64,000 bases of DNA from Croceimicrobium sp963974215 (GTDB lineage Bacteria; Bacteroidota; Bacteroidia; Flavobacteriales; Schleiferiaceae): contig CAXBBL010000001.1 in the NCBI GenBank assembly GCA_963974215.1, forward strand, positions 496,001-560,000. The letters run 5' to 3'. Numbering within the stretch: position 1 is the first letter of the stretch; each line of letters begins with the position of its first letter. The notes under the pieces were generated by a model. The model saw only the letters and a list, made by a program, of their open reading frames with translations, was not told the origin of the DNA and made no database searches. This document shows positions 7,843 through 16,282 of this stretch, in pieces. A program made the translations under genes and the position numbers.

Positions 7843-8344
7843 GCGGATGATGTTTTTCTTTTCGTTTTAGTTCTCTTTCGATGCGGATTAATAGATGCAG
7901 GCGTTTTTCGTAGTAGTCAATAAGTACTTTAACCAACTCTTCTTCGGGCACGCCTTTACCGATGTCAGCGCGGTATTTTTCATTGATCTTTTCCAAGGCG
8001 CTTAGTTCATTGAAAATCCAGTTTAAATCGGGGTCTTTTTGCAATTGCGCCAAGGGAATGCGATTTTGTAGGCTATCCAATTCTTGACTGTAATTTCGCT
8101 CTAAGCTTAAAAAGGAGGAGGGTAAAAGTTGCCTTTGCTGCGGCACAGCCTTTTCCTTGATCTGTATTTGCCAAATCAGGGGGATACTGAGGCCAAGTAC
8201 CAAAATGGCTGCTGCCCAAAACCAAGGAAAGCTTCTTTTGGGTGGAGCTTTAATTTGGCTACCAACAGAGTCCCATAATTCCGACGGAACCTCGGCTTGG
8301 TCAAGCTTACTGCGGTTTTCTTCGATATACTTTTTAATGGACAT
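7823..8344 (-). CDS. Probable membrane anti-sigma factor
   Basis: 173 residues: a charged N-terminal cytoplasmic segment of about 40 residues, one strong membrane helix (WFWAAAILVLGLSIPLIW, about 41-58), and a helical, Lys/Glu-rich exported part including LNWIFNELSALEKINEKYR. This layout, plus position directly after an ECF sigma gene with an 11-base overlap, is that of an anti-sigma factor. The N-terminus would hold the sigma factor and the exported part would sense envelope state. No zinc-binding HxxxCxxC motif is present, so it is not a classic ZAS protein. The function comes from context rather than homology. Confidence 0.65.
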   Translation of the reverse strand: MSIKKYIEENRSKLDQAEVPSELWDSVGSQIKAPPKRSFPWFWAAAILVLGLSIPLIWQIQIKEKAVPQQRQLLPSSFLSLERNYSQELDSLQNRIPLAQLQKDPDLNWIFNELSALEKINEKYRADIGKGVPEEELVKVLIDYYEKRLHLLIRIERELKRKEKHHPHENINL

Positions 8345-8888
8345 GTTTATTTAAGAGTTTTTGTTTTATTCTGCTTTTTGCGTAGCGCAGTTGACTTTTT
8401 GAAGTGGATATATTGATATTCAAGCGCATAGCGATATCTTCGTGTTTGAGGTCTTCTAAATAGAAAAGTTGAAAAACCAATCTGCACTTAGCGGGTAATT
8501 CCTCAATTATTTTAAGCCAATCGGCAATATCAAGTTCACTTAAGCTATTAAACTCTTCCTCAATTAATTCCTCGTGATCTGCAATTTTCCATTCTTCTTC
8601 CTTAATAGGATTATGCTTGCGGTAATACTGCAGCGCTTGGTTTATCGCAATGCGCTTCAGCCAAGCGGGAAAGGTCTTATTGTTCTTTAAGTCATTAATA
8701 CGATTAAAGGCTAAGATGAAGGTTTCTTGTAGCAAGTCCTGCGCAATATCTTCACGGCCTACAATACGCAGAATACTATTGTAGCTCGCTTTGCTGCAGG
8801 ATTCGTAAAGGCTGCGGGCTGCAGCCGCATCCCCCTTTTTCCAATTACTAACCCAATTTCCTATTTCTTCCACGCCGTTTATTCGCAT
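8334..8888 (-). CDS. ECF RNA polymerase sigma factor (sigma-70 family)
   Basis: 184 residues with both ECF domains. Region 2 includes DIAQDLLQETFILAFNRIND (core binding and -10 recognition), followed by KTFPAWLKRIAINQALQYYR. Region 4 includes LPAKCRLVFQLFYLEDLKHE and the helix-turn-helix EDIAMRLNINISTSKSQLRY that reads the -35. It directs RNA polymerase to a regulon unknown here, probably including its own operon. First gene of the sigma/anti-sigma/secreted-protein operon. The upstream gap at 8889-9137 holds two inverted repeats. Confidence 0.92.
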   Translation of the reverse strand: MRINGVEEIGNWVSNWKKGDAAAARSLYESCSKASYNSILRIVGREDIAQDLLQETFILAFNRINDLKNNKTFPAWLKRIAINQALQYYRKHNPIKEEEWKIADHEELIEEEFNSLSELDIADWLKIIEELPAKCRLVFQLFYLEDLKHEDIAMRLNINISTSKSQLRYAKSRIKQKLLNKHVH

Positions 8889-8938
8889 TCTATTTTAAAG
8901 ATGCCGAGAGTGGTGAAAGGTTGTAATTTTTTGGAGAT

Positions 8939-8990
8939 AATATTTTCTGATTAACGCTATGTACTTTAATGTTCTAAAAATCAGAATATT
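8939..8990. promoter_or_regulatory. Inverted repeat in divergent promoter region
   Basis: Arms AATATTTTCTGATT (8939-8952) and AATCAGAATATT (8979-8990) are near-perfect inverted copies separated by 26 bases. They lie between the divergent ECF sigma gene (-) and the lipoprotein gene (+). This could be an operator pair or an RNA hairpin. Not matched to a known site. Confidence 0.35.
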
Positions 8991-9028
8991 AAAATTTATC
9001 GTGAAATAAGAGAAAACAAATAATTGGT

Positions 9029-9046
9029 CTCAAATAATTATTTGAG
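9029..9046. promoter_or_regulatory. Perfect 18-base palindrome CTCAAATAATTATTTGAG
   Basis: The two halves are exact reverse complements with no spacer, a common form for dimeric repressor operators. It lies 92 bases before the lipoprotein start at 9138 and 141 bases from the ECF sigma start. Confidence 0.35.
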
Positions 9047-9137
9047 CGGTATCAATTCATCTTTTAAGTCGAATGGACGCTTAGCTTATAGCAACTTGCA
9101 CTCTTAAAAATTAACTAAGAACTTAAAAATATCACCC

Positions 9138-9737
9138 ATGAAAAAAATAGCACTTTTATTAATTGCCTTATTGATGATAGCTTGCAACAGTCAGCGTACG
9201 GTGATACAAATACCGGCTAAGCATAGTGTAGAAATGGATTATCGCGATTTCGCAATGTATAAAGTGGAGATCCAAAACCAGGGTTTTGATGGACTGGAGA
9301 TCTCGCTTGAGAATAAAGAGAGTGGTAAGAAAGTAGAGGGCTTCGGTTTAGGTAGAAAAGGTAGAGTAGACCTTCATGTGGCGCAGGCAAATAATTTGGT
9401 TATCACAAACAGTAGTTCTACCGATGCTCATATAGCGCTGGAAATAGAAGAAGAAGCCTTGAGCTCTAAAATCTCAAATGCTGCCAAGGATATTCCATTT
9501 ACCCTGCGAAATTCTACCGCCCGATCTATTCCCCTAATAATTCCGGGTGTTATGAATCCGAATTTATCGCCTTTTTCCAATAGCGGGGTAAGTTTAAAAG
9601 TGGGGCAAGAGATACTTTTCAGGCAAGGCTTTCGAAACTACCTATTATTGCGGGTTGATGAGTCTATAGAGGCTGGAAAGGTATTGGATGTGGCCAAATT
9701 ATTAAAAGAACGCAAGCTGGAGCTTGGTTTAGATTAG
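9138..9737 (+). CDS. Lipoprotein of unknown function
   Basis: 199 residues with a clear lipoprotein signal: MKKIALLLIALLMIACNS, lipobox LMIAC with Cys16. The rest is soluble, with mixed strands and helices and no recognised domain; KSGKKVEGFGLGRKGRVDLH and a strand-rich middle suggest a beta sandwich. It lies divergently from the ECF sigma operon with two palindromic elements between them, and 65 bases before the AraC-type regulator. An envelope function tied to one of those regulators is possible but not shown. Confidence 0.7.
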   Translation: MKKIALLLIALLMIACNSQRTVIQIPAKHSVEMDYRDFAMYKVEIQNQGFDGLEISLENKESGKKVEGFGLGRKGRVDLHVAQANNLVITNSSSTDAHIALEIEEEALSSKISNAAKDIPFTLRNSTARSIPLIIPGVMNPNLSPFSNSGVSLKVGQEILFRQGFRNYLLLRVDESIEAGKVLDVAKLLKERKLELGLD

Positions 9738-9802
9738 TAAGGTTTAGGCCCTAAAAAAAAGCTAGACTCAAGGATAATTAGAATTATATTTAGCTCTTTA
9801 AG

Positions 9803-10915
9803 ATGAGCATTTACACCACCCCTCTTCAGTTTGGTTATTTTTTAAGCCTGTTATTATTCTTGGTTTTTTTATTTAGGTCCTACTACCGAGAAATGATCAG
9901 CGACAGGTTTCTCGCTTTTCTCATGTTGATTTTCGCTTTGGAATTGCAGGATTATACCTTCGGCTTCGCGGGAATTAATTTATTGTGGGAAGAGTTAAAC
10001 GGCTTTCCCAGAGGCGTCGCCCTTCTTTTAGGTCCAATGATGTATTTCTACCTTTGCTCGCAGATAAATATTAACTGGCAGTTTGGAAGGAAGGACCTGT
10101 GGCACCTTATACCATGGAGCATTGGTTTTCTCTTTAATTTAGTAATCTTCTTAGGTGGCGAAGAATTTGTTACCGCTTATCAGTCTAGCAAACTATCGTA
10201 TTACCAAGGCTTTCTCCTTACCCTCGTCCGCTGGCTTAGTTATGGTTATTATTTTTATCACTCTATTCGGCTCTATCGCGCTTACCGCACTTGGATTGAC
10301 CAAAGCTTTTCCGAGCTTGAAACCATTAGCCTATCTTGGTTCCGAAACTTCATCTATTTAATGCTCTTTTGGGTAAGTTTTCGGGAGTTTATGATAGTGT
10401 TAGATTTTATTTTAAAGCTCGATTTCTACCAAGACTGGTGGTGGAATTTAGTTTTAGTAGGAGTAGCAGTTTATGTAGGCATAAGTGGTTTAAGTCAGGC
10501 ACCAGCTTCTCGCCTTTCTTTTACTAGAGATAAGGAAGTCAAATTAGCTATGAAGCCTAAAATCACCGCGGAGCATAAGGAAATAATAAAACGCCTAGAT
10601 CATTCCATGCAAGCAGAAAAACTCTTTCTACAATCGCAATTAAACTTAAGAGACTTGGCCCAGCACTTAAAGGTTCCAGGCGGTCTTCTTTCGGCAGCAA
10701 TTAATAGCCAAAAGAAGGTTAATTTTAATGATTATATCAATGCACTCAGGGTAGATGAGTTTTTAACAGCAATAGAAAAAGAAGGGAGCCATGCCTATAC
10801 TTTATTGGCGCTTGCGCTAGATTGTGGTTTTAATAGCAAAGCCACTTTTAATCGTGCATTTAAAAAAGAGAAAGGACTTAGTCCTAGGGAGTATCTAAGC
10901 ACAATCAAGAAGTGA
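9803..10915 (+). CDS. Membrane-anchored AraC-family transcriptional regulator
   Basis: 370 residues. The N-terminal 230 or so contain about seven membrane helices (for example FGYFLSLLLFLVFLFRSYYR, then MYFYLCSQI). A linker of about 35 residues leads to an AraC/XylS DNA-binding domain at about 265-368. Its first helix-turn-helix includes LNLRDLAQHLKVPGGLLSAA, and its second carries ALDCGFNSKATFNRAFKKEK followed by GLSPREYL, the family signature. This 7TM-AraC layout is frequent in Bacteroidota; the membrane part probably senses an unknown ligand. It is followed by a strong hairpin terminator. Confidence 0.88.
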   Translation: MSIYTTPLQFGYFLSLLLFLVFLFRSYYREMISDRFLAFLMLIFALELQDYTFGFAGINLLWEELNGFPRGVALLLGPMMYFYLCSQININWQFGRKDLWHLIPWSIGFLFNLVIFLGGEEFVTAYQSSKLSYYQGFLLTLVRWLSYGYYFYHSIRLYRAYRTWIDQSFSELETISLSWFRNFIYLMLFWVSFREFMIVLDFILKLDFYQDWWWNLVLVGVAVYVGISGLSQAPASRLSFTRDKEVKLAMKPKITAEHKEIIKRLDHSMQAEKLFLQSQLNLRDLAQHLKVPGGLLSAAINSQKKVNFNDYINALRVDEFLTAIEKEGSHAYTLLALALDCGFNSKATFNRAFKKEKGLSPREYLSTIKK

Positions 10916-10975
10916 TCATCTAGGACTTTCTCCAAATGCAAAGTCATTTTAATTTTTGGGCTAAAGAAGCCCAAG

Positions 10976-11016
10976 AAAAAAACCCAAAGCGCCGGCAACC
11001 GGTGTTTTGGGTTTTT
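10976..11016. terminator. Bidirectional hairpin terminator
   Basis: Outer arms AAAAAACCCAAA and TTTGGGTTTTTT enclose an inner GCCGG-CAA-CCGGT hairpin. The T-run on either strand makes it usable by both the AraC gene (+) and the tRNA (-). The last T of the right arm is the first base of the tRNA CCA end region on the opposite strand. Confidence 0.75.
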
Positions 11017-11094
<78 letters not shown>

Positions 11095-11107
11095 TATTTT
11101 GGGAGGG

Positions 11108-11115
11108 CAAATATA
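11108..11115 (-). promoter_or_regulatory. Probable -7 box of the tRNA-Ala promoter (TATATTTG)
   Basis: TAnnTTTG on the minus strand, ending 14 bases before the mature 5' end of the tRNA. No -33 box at standard spacing was recognised. Confidence 0.4.
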
Positions 11116-11257
11116 TGGTATTTTTCGATTTATTGAAAAATTTTAACAAAGCCTTTCGGAACAACGGTGTTTTCTCGTTTAGCCTTTACTAGCCTTCGCT
11201 TTTATTAAGCTAAGCCTTGTTGCTCCTCCTTGAAAAAAAGACTCCGAAGCCTAATTT

Positions 11258-11265
11258 TAGATTTG
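11258..11265 (+). promoter_or_regulatory. Probable -7 box (TAGATTTG)
   Basis: TAnnTTTG on the + strand just before the lipoprotein gene. Transcription would begin near 11272, which favours the TTG at 11303 over the TTG at 11279 as the translation start. Confidence 0.4.
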
Positions 11266-11302
11266 CGAAATACTACTTTTGGTAGAATTAATCAGCGCCG
11301 TA

Positions 11303-11827
11303 TTGAAACAGTATATCCTACTTTCCCTTTCTTTGATGTTTTTAAGTTCTTGTCGAAATGTGGATCCAGAACTTAACTTTTACATTGCCACCAGTGGGCA
11401 GTATAGCCTCCCCGCTAATACAGTGGTAAACGTCCCTTTAAGTGACACCATTGCCAATATTGCAACAAATTCTCAGGCGATTTTTTCGAATAATAATACC
11501 CGCGCTGATTTACTATCTGAGATTACTTTAAGCAATCTCAGTTTGGAGTTGATAAATCCAATAGATGGTAATTTTAATTTTGTAGAAGCCATTACTGTTT
11601 ATATTAATGCGGAAGGTTTACCCGAAAAACAGATTGCCAATATAGTGGAACCAGACCCGAATGTGAGGCAAATATTTCTGCAAATTAATGGTGCGGATCT
11701 GCAAGACTATCTTATAAAGTCTAAGTACAGTATGCGGGTAGTTACAATTACAAGAGCTTTTTTATTGAACGCAGTAGACATAGAACTTAATAGTCGCTTT
11801 TTAGTAAAAGCGAAACCCTTGGATTAG
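11303..11827 (+). CDS. Putative lipoprotein, hypothetical
   Basis: 174 residues from the TTG at 11303, giving the compact lipoprotein signal MKQYILLSLSLMFLSSC (Cys17). An in-frame TTG at 11279 would add eight residues, but it is only about 7 bases from the likely transcription start. The mature part is strand-rich with phrases such as YSLPANTVVNVPL and LIKSKYSMRVVTITRAFLL, consistent with a small beta-sandwich envelope protein; no family recognised. It stands alone, convergent with the following minus-strand gene. Confidence 0.65.
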   Translation: MKQYILLSLSLMFLSSCRNVDPELNFYIATSGQYSLPANTVVNVPLSDTIANIATNSQAIFSNNNTRADLLSEITLSNLSLELINPIDGNFNFVEAITVYINAEGLPEKQIANIVEPDPNVRQIFLQINGADLQDYLIKSKYSMRVVTITRAFLLNAVDIELNSRFLVKAKPLD

Positions 11828-11837
11828 TAAGCATAAA

Positions 11838-12338
11838 TTAGCGTCTTCTTTTATAATGGCTTTGCTGGCTAATTTGAGGCTGATACTTTACTAATTCAAG
11901 ATCAAGCTCTTTTGCTAATTTTTTAGCGGCTTCAAGAGCAGCTTCTTTATTCCCATGTCTTTGAATTTCTAATTTCTGTCGGTGGTTCTTATTCAATAAG
12001 AAAACACCAAAATAAACCGCACTATTCTCAAAGCTAGACATGGCGTAGCTAAAGGCTTTGTAGCTATCTTCTCTACGTAGAATACCCAAATGGCAAAACT
12101 TTTTTAAACTCTCCCAGTTCCCAAACTTGAAGCCGAAAATATTGCTATAACTGCGATAACGTTGTTTTGCCAGATCTAGCTGAATACCATTATAACTAAG
12201 GCTAACGAAAACCCCCACCAAGCTGAAAGCTAAAGCGAAAATTTGAAAGAGCGCCGCAAATAGGCCGATCGCAATTAGCATATAACCCGCATAAATAGTG
12301 GGTTTGGGAAAGACCTTAGCTAATTTAAAATCGAGCAT
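11838..12338 (-). CDS. Small membrane protein, hypothetical
   Basis: 166 residues. Two closely spaced membrane helices (about 15-50: IYAGYMLIAIGLFAALFQIF and a following hydrophobic stretch) precede a soluble C-terminal domain of about 110 residues ending in a basic tail HYKRRR. The pattern of a short N-terminal hairpin plus a PH-like soluble part is common in unannotated Bacteroidota membrane proteins, but no family can be named. Its start codon shares one base with the stop of the P-loop protein gene upstream (TAATG), so the two are co-transcribed. Confidence 0.6.
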   Translation of the reverse strand: MLDFKLAKVFPKPTIYAGYMLIAIGLFAALFQIFALAFSLVGVFVSLSYNGIQLDLAKQRYRSYSNIFGFKFGNWESLKKFCHLGILRREDSYKAFSYAMSSFENSAVYFGVFLLNKNHRQKLEIQRHGNKEAALEAAKKLAKELDLELVKYQPQISQQSHYKRRR

Positions 12339-13444
12339 TAAGGCTTACTAATTTGAGCTAAAATGTAATCGAGGTCTACGTTTTCTTCAAAAAGATCAAT
12401 AGCGCGTTTAATTTTCCAGGGGGTATCGCGGTTAATTTTAACTTCTATGCGTGAAACTTTCAAAACCACTCCGTAGGTGTCTAGTTCGGTATGTAGCAAA
12501 GGTGTTTCGTATTCGTCTATTATGGCATTGGTTTCGTCGCTCACTTCCCCTTCGCCGCAGATAATAATTCCGCTTAAGGGCCATTCGCCTACATTGGCTT
12601 CATTGTTAATATGAATAATGCGTTTTATGGCATTATCTAATCGATGTGCCCCAACTACCAATAAAAGGTTTTTACGCTTCTCTAATTTAGCGCGATCGAT
12701 AACGGTGCCCGCTAAAACATCAGCCACCTTGTTTTTTAAATTGTGAGGATTGGCGAGAACTTTTCCAAAAATGGCTTTTGCTACCGTGCCCATTACGGGA
12801 TAAGCCAAAGTGCGATCATAAGGCACCATTCCCAAAAGAGGAATGCCAACGCTATCCAAATATTTCTGCAAGTAGGGACGGATTTTCTCAATCTTATCTT
12901 CCCGCACTTTATTTACAATAATACCTAAAATGGGCACCTTTTCTTCTCTAAAAAGAGAGATGCACATATTAATCATATCTATGGTTGAACCAACACCACC
13001 TTCGGCAATAAAGATGACCTGAGCATCTAGCATTTTAGCCACGCGTGCATTGGATAAATTAACCACCGAACCTACACCAGGATGGCCAGTACCCTCGTGG
13101 ATGGTAAGCTCCTTGCGTTTTTCTAGCTCAGCCTTAGCATTCATAATTTTTTGAGGATAATTGAAGCCCTCAGGGTTATCTAAAAAGTCAGTGGTAGCGC
13201 CCGTGCCCAAAATAACGGGACTGTGAATTTCGGGGAGTAAATCAAAGCGAATTAAATCAGAAAAAAGAATGGTATCCTTGTCTACTCTTAAATCGTTTAA
13301 CTCTACAAAAGACTGACCTACCGGCTTGCAATATCCCACGTCTAAGCCTAATCTTTGCAGGCAATAAGCAAGTCCTAGGGTAGAGGTAGTTTTGCCAACA
13401 TGTTGTTTAGAAGCGGCTACATATAAGGTGTGGTATTTCTTCAT
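12338..13444 (-). CDS. P-loop protein of the BioD/phosphotransacetylase-N-terminal type
   Basis: 368 residues. The N-terminal domain (about 1-215) is like dethiobiotin synthetase: a P-loop with AASKQHVGKTTSTLGLAYCL (residues about 10-29), then CKPVGQ, and EGTGHPGVGSVVNLSNARVA, the EGxGHxGVG loop seen in BioD-like domains. The C-terminal half (about 245-368) resembles the DRTGG domain that follows it in long phosphotransacetylases. No Pta catalytic domain is present, so it is the regulatory half alone. Such stand-alone proteins are annotated only as AAA-family ATPases; the reaction is unknown. It forms an operon with a membrane protein. Confidence 0.75.
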   Translation of the reverse strand: MKKYHTLYVAASKQHVGKTTSTLGLAYCLQRLGLDVGYCKPVGQSFVELNDLRVDKDTILFSDLIRFDLLPEIHSPVILGTGATTDFLDNPEGFNYPQKIMNAKAELEKRKELTIHEGTGHPGVGSVVNLSNARVAKMLDAQVIFIAEGGVGSTIDMINMCISLFREEKVPILGIIVNKVREDKIEKIRPYLQKYLDSVGIPLLGMVPYDRTLAYPVMGTVAKAIFGKVLANPHNLKNKVADVLAGTVIDRAKLEKRKNLLLVVGAHRLDNAIKRIIHINNEANVGEWPLSGIIICGEGEVSDETNAIIDEYETPLLHTELDTYGVVLKVSRIEVKINRDTPWKIKRAIDLFEENVDLDYILAQISKP

Positions 13445-13565
13445 GGTCTTGTATTTTGCTCGCGGGCAGATGCGAATTTAAAGGGTTCTAAAGGTACTAA
13501 TTAAGCCTATATTTTAGAGAGAGATTATATTTTCCTCACATTTTTAAATTGCCGAACTTCGCGCT

Positions 13566-14948
13566 ATGCAGGAAAAAATAAACTGGAATAATTGTTATAG
13601 TCCGATGCGCTTTGGCGAGGATGTCGCTCGCTTTGATGAGCGCTCTGTGTATGAGCGCGATTACGATCGCATTATTTTTTCTTCGGCCTTTCGCCGCCTG
13701 CAAAACAAAACGCAAGTATTTCCTCTACCCGAAAGAGTTTTCGTGCACAATAGACTTACGCATTCGCTCGAAGTGGTTAGTGTAGGCCGTTCTTTAGGGA
13801 TGATGGTGGGCGAACGCTTGGCCGAGTTACCCGAAATTAAAGACAATCCGCGCTCGGTGCAGTTTTACCAAGATCAGCTTAAAGCAGTTATTTCGGCGGC
13901 ATGTTTAGCGCACGATCTAGGTAACCCTGCTTTTGGTCATTCGGGAGAAGAAGCGATTTCTAAATATTTTTTAGATCGTCAAAACGACCAAGGTTTTCGC
14001 TCGGCATTTAAGCCTGGGGAATGGGAAGACTTAACAAATTTTGAAGGGAACGCCAATGCCCTACGCATCTTAACGAAACAGTTTAACGGCCGTTTAAAAG
14101 GTGGCTATCAAATTACTTACACGACGCTTGCCAGTATTTTAAAATACCCCTGCGAAAGTTTAGCACGCGATAAATCTCAAGGCAAGCACCGTTCAAAATT
14201 TGGTTATTTCCAAAGTGATGCGGAGGTTTTTGATAAAGTAATTAAGGAGTTTGGTATGTTGGAAGATAGCCGCACACCGCGTGCTTATTTCCGCCACCCC
14301 TTTGTGTACTTAGTAGAAGCTGCCGATGATATTTGCTATAGCATTATCGATTATGAAGACGCCCATCGCTTAGGAATATTAAGCTTCGCGGAGGTACGCG
14401 ATGATTTAATGGCTCTGATAGATGCAGATGGCAAGAGTGATATGAGTCGTTTGCGACAAAACTTGGAGACCCTGCGCGAAGATAAAAATGAGTCGGTGGC
14501 TTATTTGCGGGCTAAGGCTATAACGGCTTTGGTAAACCGTTGCGCCGATAGTTTTATGGATAACCGCGAAGCCATTTTAAGGGGTCAGTTTAAAACGAGT
14601 TTGATGGATTCCTTAGCCGGTTTAAAGCAGGCTTTAAGCATCATTGAAAAGAAGTCTATCGGTAAAATTTACAACCACGAATCGGTGGTGAAAATCGAAT
14701 TGGCAGGCTTCAAAATTATGAGTGGTCTTATTGAGGATTTAGTAGAAGCGGTGCTAATTAGTGAGGATCAAGCGCAAAAAAGGCATCATAAAATTCTCAG
14801 TTTAATACCCAGTCAATTTAAATACGCATCTGGCGCAAGCCCCTACGAAAAGGTAATGACTGTGCTAGATTATGTAAGTGGAATGACGGATAATTACGCT
14901 TTAGAACTCTACCGTAACCTGCGAGGAATTTCGGTTCCGGCAGTGTAG
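13566..14948 (+). CDS. dgt: Deoxyguanosinetriphosphate triphosphohydrolase (dGTPase)
   Basis: 460 residues, in the usual range of the family. It hydrolyses dGTP to deoxyguanosine and tripolyphosphate, adjusting cytosolic dNTP pools. HD-superfamily metal ligands are visible: HNRLTHSLEV (His66), AACLAHDLGNPAFGHSGEEA (His116-Asp117), and a late Asp in VEAADDICYSIIDYEDAHR. The N-terminal SSAFRRLQNKTQVFPL (from about 39) is the standard dGTPase start of the fold. It starts at ATG 13566 and stands alone. The next gene is convergent, with only two bases between the stops. Confidence 0.95.
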   Translation: MQEKINWNNCYSPMRFGEDVARFDERSVYERDYDRIIFSSAFRRLQNKTQVFPLPERVFVHNRLTHSLEVVSVGRSLGMMVGERLAELPEIKDNPRSVQFYQDQLKAVISAACLAHDLGNPAFGHSGEEAISKYFLDRQNDQGFRSAFKPGEWEDLTNFEGNANALRILTKQFNGRLKGGYQITYTTLASILKYPCESLARDKSQGKHRSKFGYFQSDAEVFDKVIKEFGMLEDSRTPRAYFRHPFVYLVEAADDICYSIIDYEDAHRLGILSFAEVRDDLMALIDADGKSDMSRLRQNLETLREDKNESVAYLRAKAITALVNRCADSFMDNREAILRGQFKTSLMDSLAGLKQALSIIEKKSIGKIYNHESVVKIELAGFKIMSGLIEDLVEAVLISEDQAQKRHHKILSLIPSQFKYASGASPYEKVMTVLDYVSGMTDNYALELYRNLRGISVPAV

Positions 14949-14950
14949 TT

Positions 14951-15502
14951 TTAAGAACTCAAGCGTTGGGCAAAGTCGAGAAAAGCACTTAAAAACCCAT
15001 CTTGGCTACGACCATAACTAGGATCGACAATAGTTCCCTTTTCATCTAAAACTTGGTCCATTTTACCTACCATAAGCATCCGAGGGTGAGGAAAGGCATT
15101 GATAGTAAGTATGTTTTGCTGCAGCTGATAGGCAGCACGAACGCCACCCATGGCCCCAGTGGAACCCGTGGCCACCCCAATAGGCTTGCCACTGAAAGGG
15201 TCCTTGGCAAAGAGATCGATGAAGTTTTTCAATCCCGAAGAAATGGCACCGTTGTACTCGGGGCTTAAAAAGATGAAGGCTTCGGTAGCCATCAGTTTTT
15301 GGTTTAAATCCTGTAATTCTGGGCTGGGATTTTCTAAAAGGGCAAAGCGTTCTTCAAAAGGGGGCAAGGCCAATGCCGCCAAGTCAATTACTTCTATCGG
15401 ATGACCTTTTTCGGTTATGGCGTGCTTTAAGGCTAGGGCAATTCTGTGACTGATTCTGCCTCTACGGGTGCTGCTGGAAATGATAGATATCTTCATAGAC
15501 AA
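14951..15502 (-). CDS. NADPH-dependent FMN reductase
   Basis: 183 residues with a flavodoxin-like fold. The phosphate-binding loop is IISSSTRRGRISHRIA near the N-terminus, and LSPEYNGAISSGLKNFIDLF (about 100-120) is the hallmark of the family. These enzymes transfer electrons from NAD(P)H to FMN, quinones or other acceptors in the cytosol. Length is normal and there are no extra domains. Single gene convergent with dgt. The exact substrate cannot be read from sequence. Confidence 0.9.
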   Translation of the reverse strand: MSMKISIISSSTRRGRISHRIALALKHAITEKGHPIEVIDLAALALPPFEERFALLENPSPELQDLNQKLMATEAFIFLSPEYNGAISSGLKNFIDLFAKDPFSGKPIGVATGSTGAMGGVRAAYQLQQNILTINAFPHPRMLMVGKMDQVLDEKGTIVDPSYGRSQDGFLSAFLDFAQRLSS

Positions 15503-15535
15503 GGGCTAAATTGTATAGCCTAATTTTTTAGGGAA

Positions 15536-16282
15536 TTAAATAACAGCTATTTCTTCAGTAGGGAGCCAGCCTAATTTACCGTCGGGTAATTTTATTTTCG
15601 ACCAGTTTTCAAATTGCTCTAAACGCAGGGCTTTGGTGCCTTCATGTAAAATAAAAACATCGTCGGCACTTTCGGAGGGACCACTTTTCACATAACTCGA
15701 GTCTTCTAAAAGTATGACTCCTTGGTTATTAGTTAAATAATTTTGATGGCTCCAAGCCATTATTAGTGCAAATAGGGTGATGCTTAAACCGCTCACAATG
15801 GTTATAAAGCCTAGGCGAAGATACTGGCTAAAGAGGTAAAGGGCAAAGCCTAGGGTAGCCAGTAAAAACGCGAAGAGTGCCAGCCGGGCCCAATTGTCGG
15901 GACTCAGTAAACTTATAATAGCCAGTCGGCTCGCTTGAAAGAGGTTTTCGGGCACTTCTTCAAAACGATCGATGGTTTTTTGCCGGGCAATTTCAAGGTT
16001 GTTTTGTACTTCTTCGTCTTGGGGTTTTAGCTTTAGCGCTTTCTCATAATAGAGAATACTTTGGCCAATATTACCTTCTTTAAAATAGGCATTACCGAGA
16101 TTGTAATATAGGGCGGCATTTTGTTTCCCCGATTGTAAAATGCTATCGTAAAGAGTAATTGCTTTGGGAAAATCTTCGCCTTGATAGGCACGATTCGCCT
16201 CTTCAAAAAGCTCTTTTTGAGCGAGGAGTCCGTTAGGTAACAGCAGGAGAAAGCTAAATGAAAGTAGGATTAGTTTTTTCAT
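15536..16282 (-). CDS. batE: BatE: TPR and SH3 membrane protein of the Bat operon
   Basis: 248 residues: signal peptide (to about 21), TPR repeats over about 22-95 (ALYYNLGNAYFKEGNIGQSI, SILYYEKALKLKPQDEEVQN), two membrane helices (about 125-170), and a C-terminal SH3-like domain ending GKLGWLPTEEIAVI. This is the standard BatE layout; Bat proteins form a membrane complex linked to aerotolerance and envelope stress in Bacteroidota, mechanism unresolved. Last gene of the operon; overlaps batD by four bases. Confidence 0.88.
   Translation of the reverse strand: MKKLILLSFSFLLLLPNGLLAQKELFEEANRAYQGEDFPKAITLYDSILQSGKQNAALYYNLGNAYFKEGNIGQSILYYEKALKLKPQDEEVQNNLEIARQKTIDRFEEVPENLFQASRLAIISLLSPDNWARLALFAFLLATLGFALYLFSQYLRLGFITIVSGLSITLFALIMAWSHQNYLTNNQGVILLEDSSYVKSGPSESADDVFILHEGTKALRLEQFENWSKIKLPDGKLGWLPTEEIAVI

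Noticed and set aside
10958..10974. Hairpin TTGGGCT-AAAGA-AGCCCAA
   Set aside because: No T-run follows on either strand, and a stronger terminator begins two bases later; not called separately.
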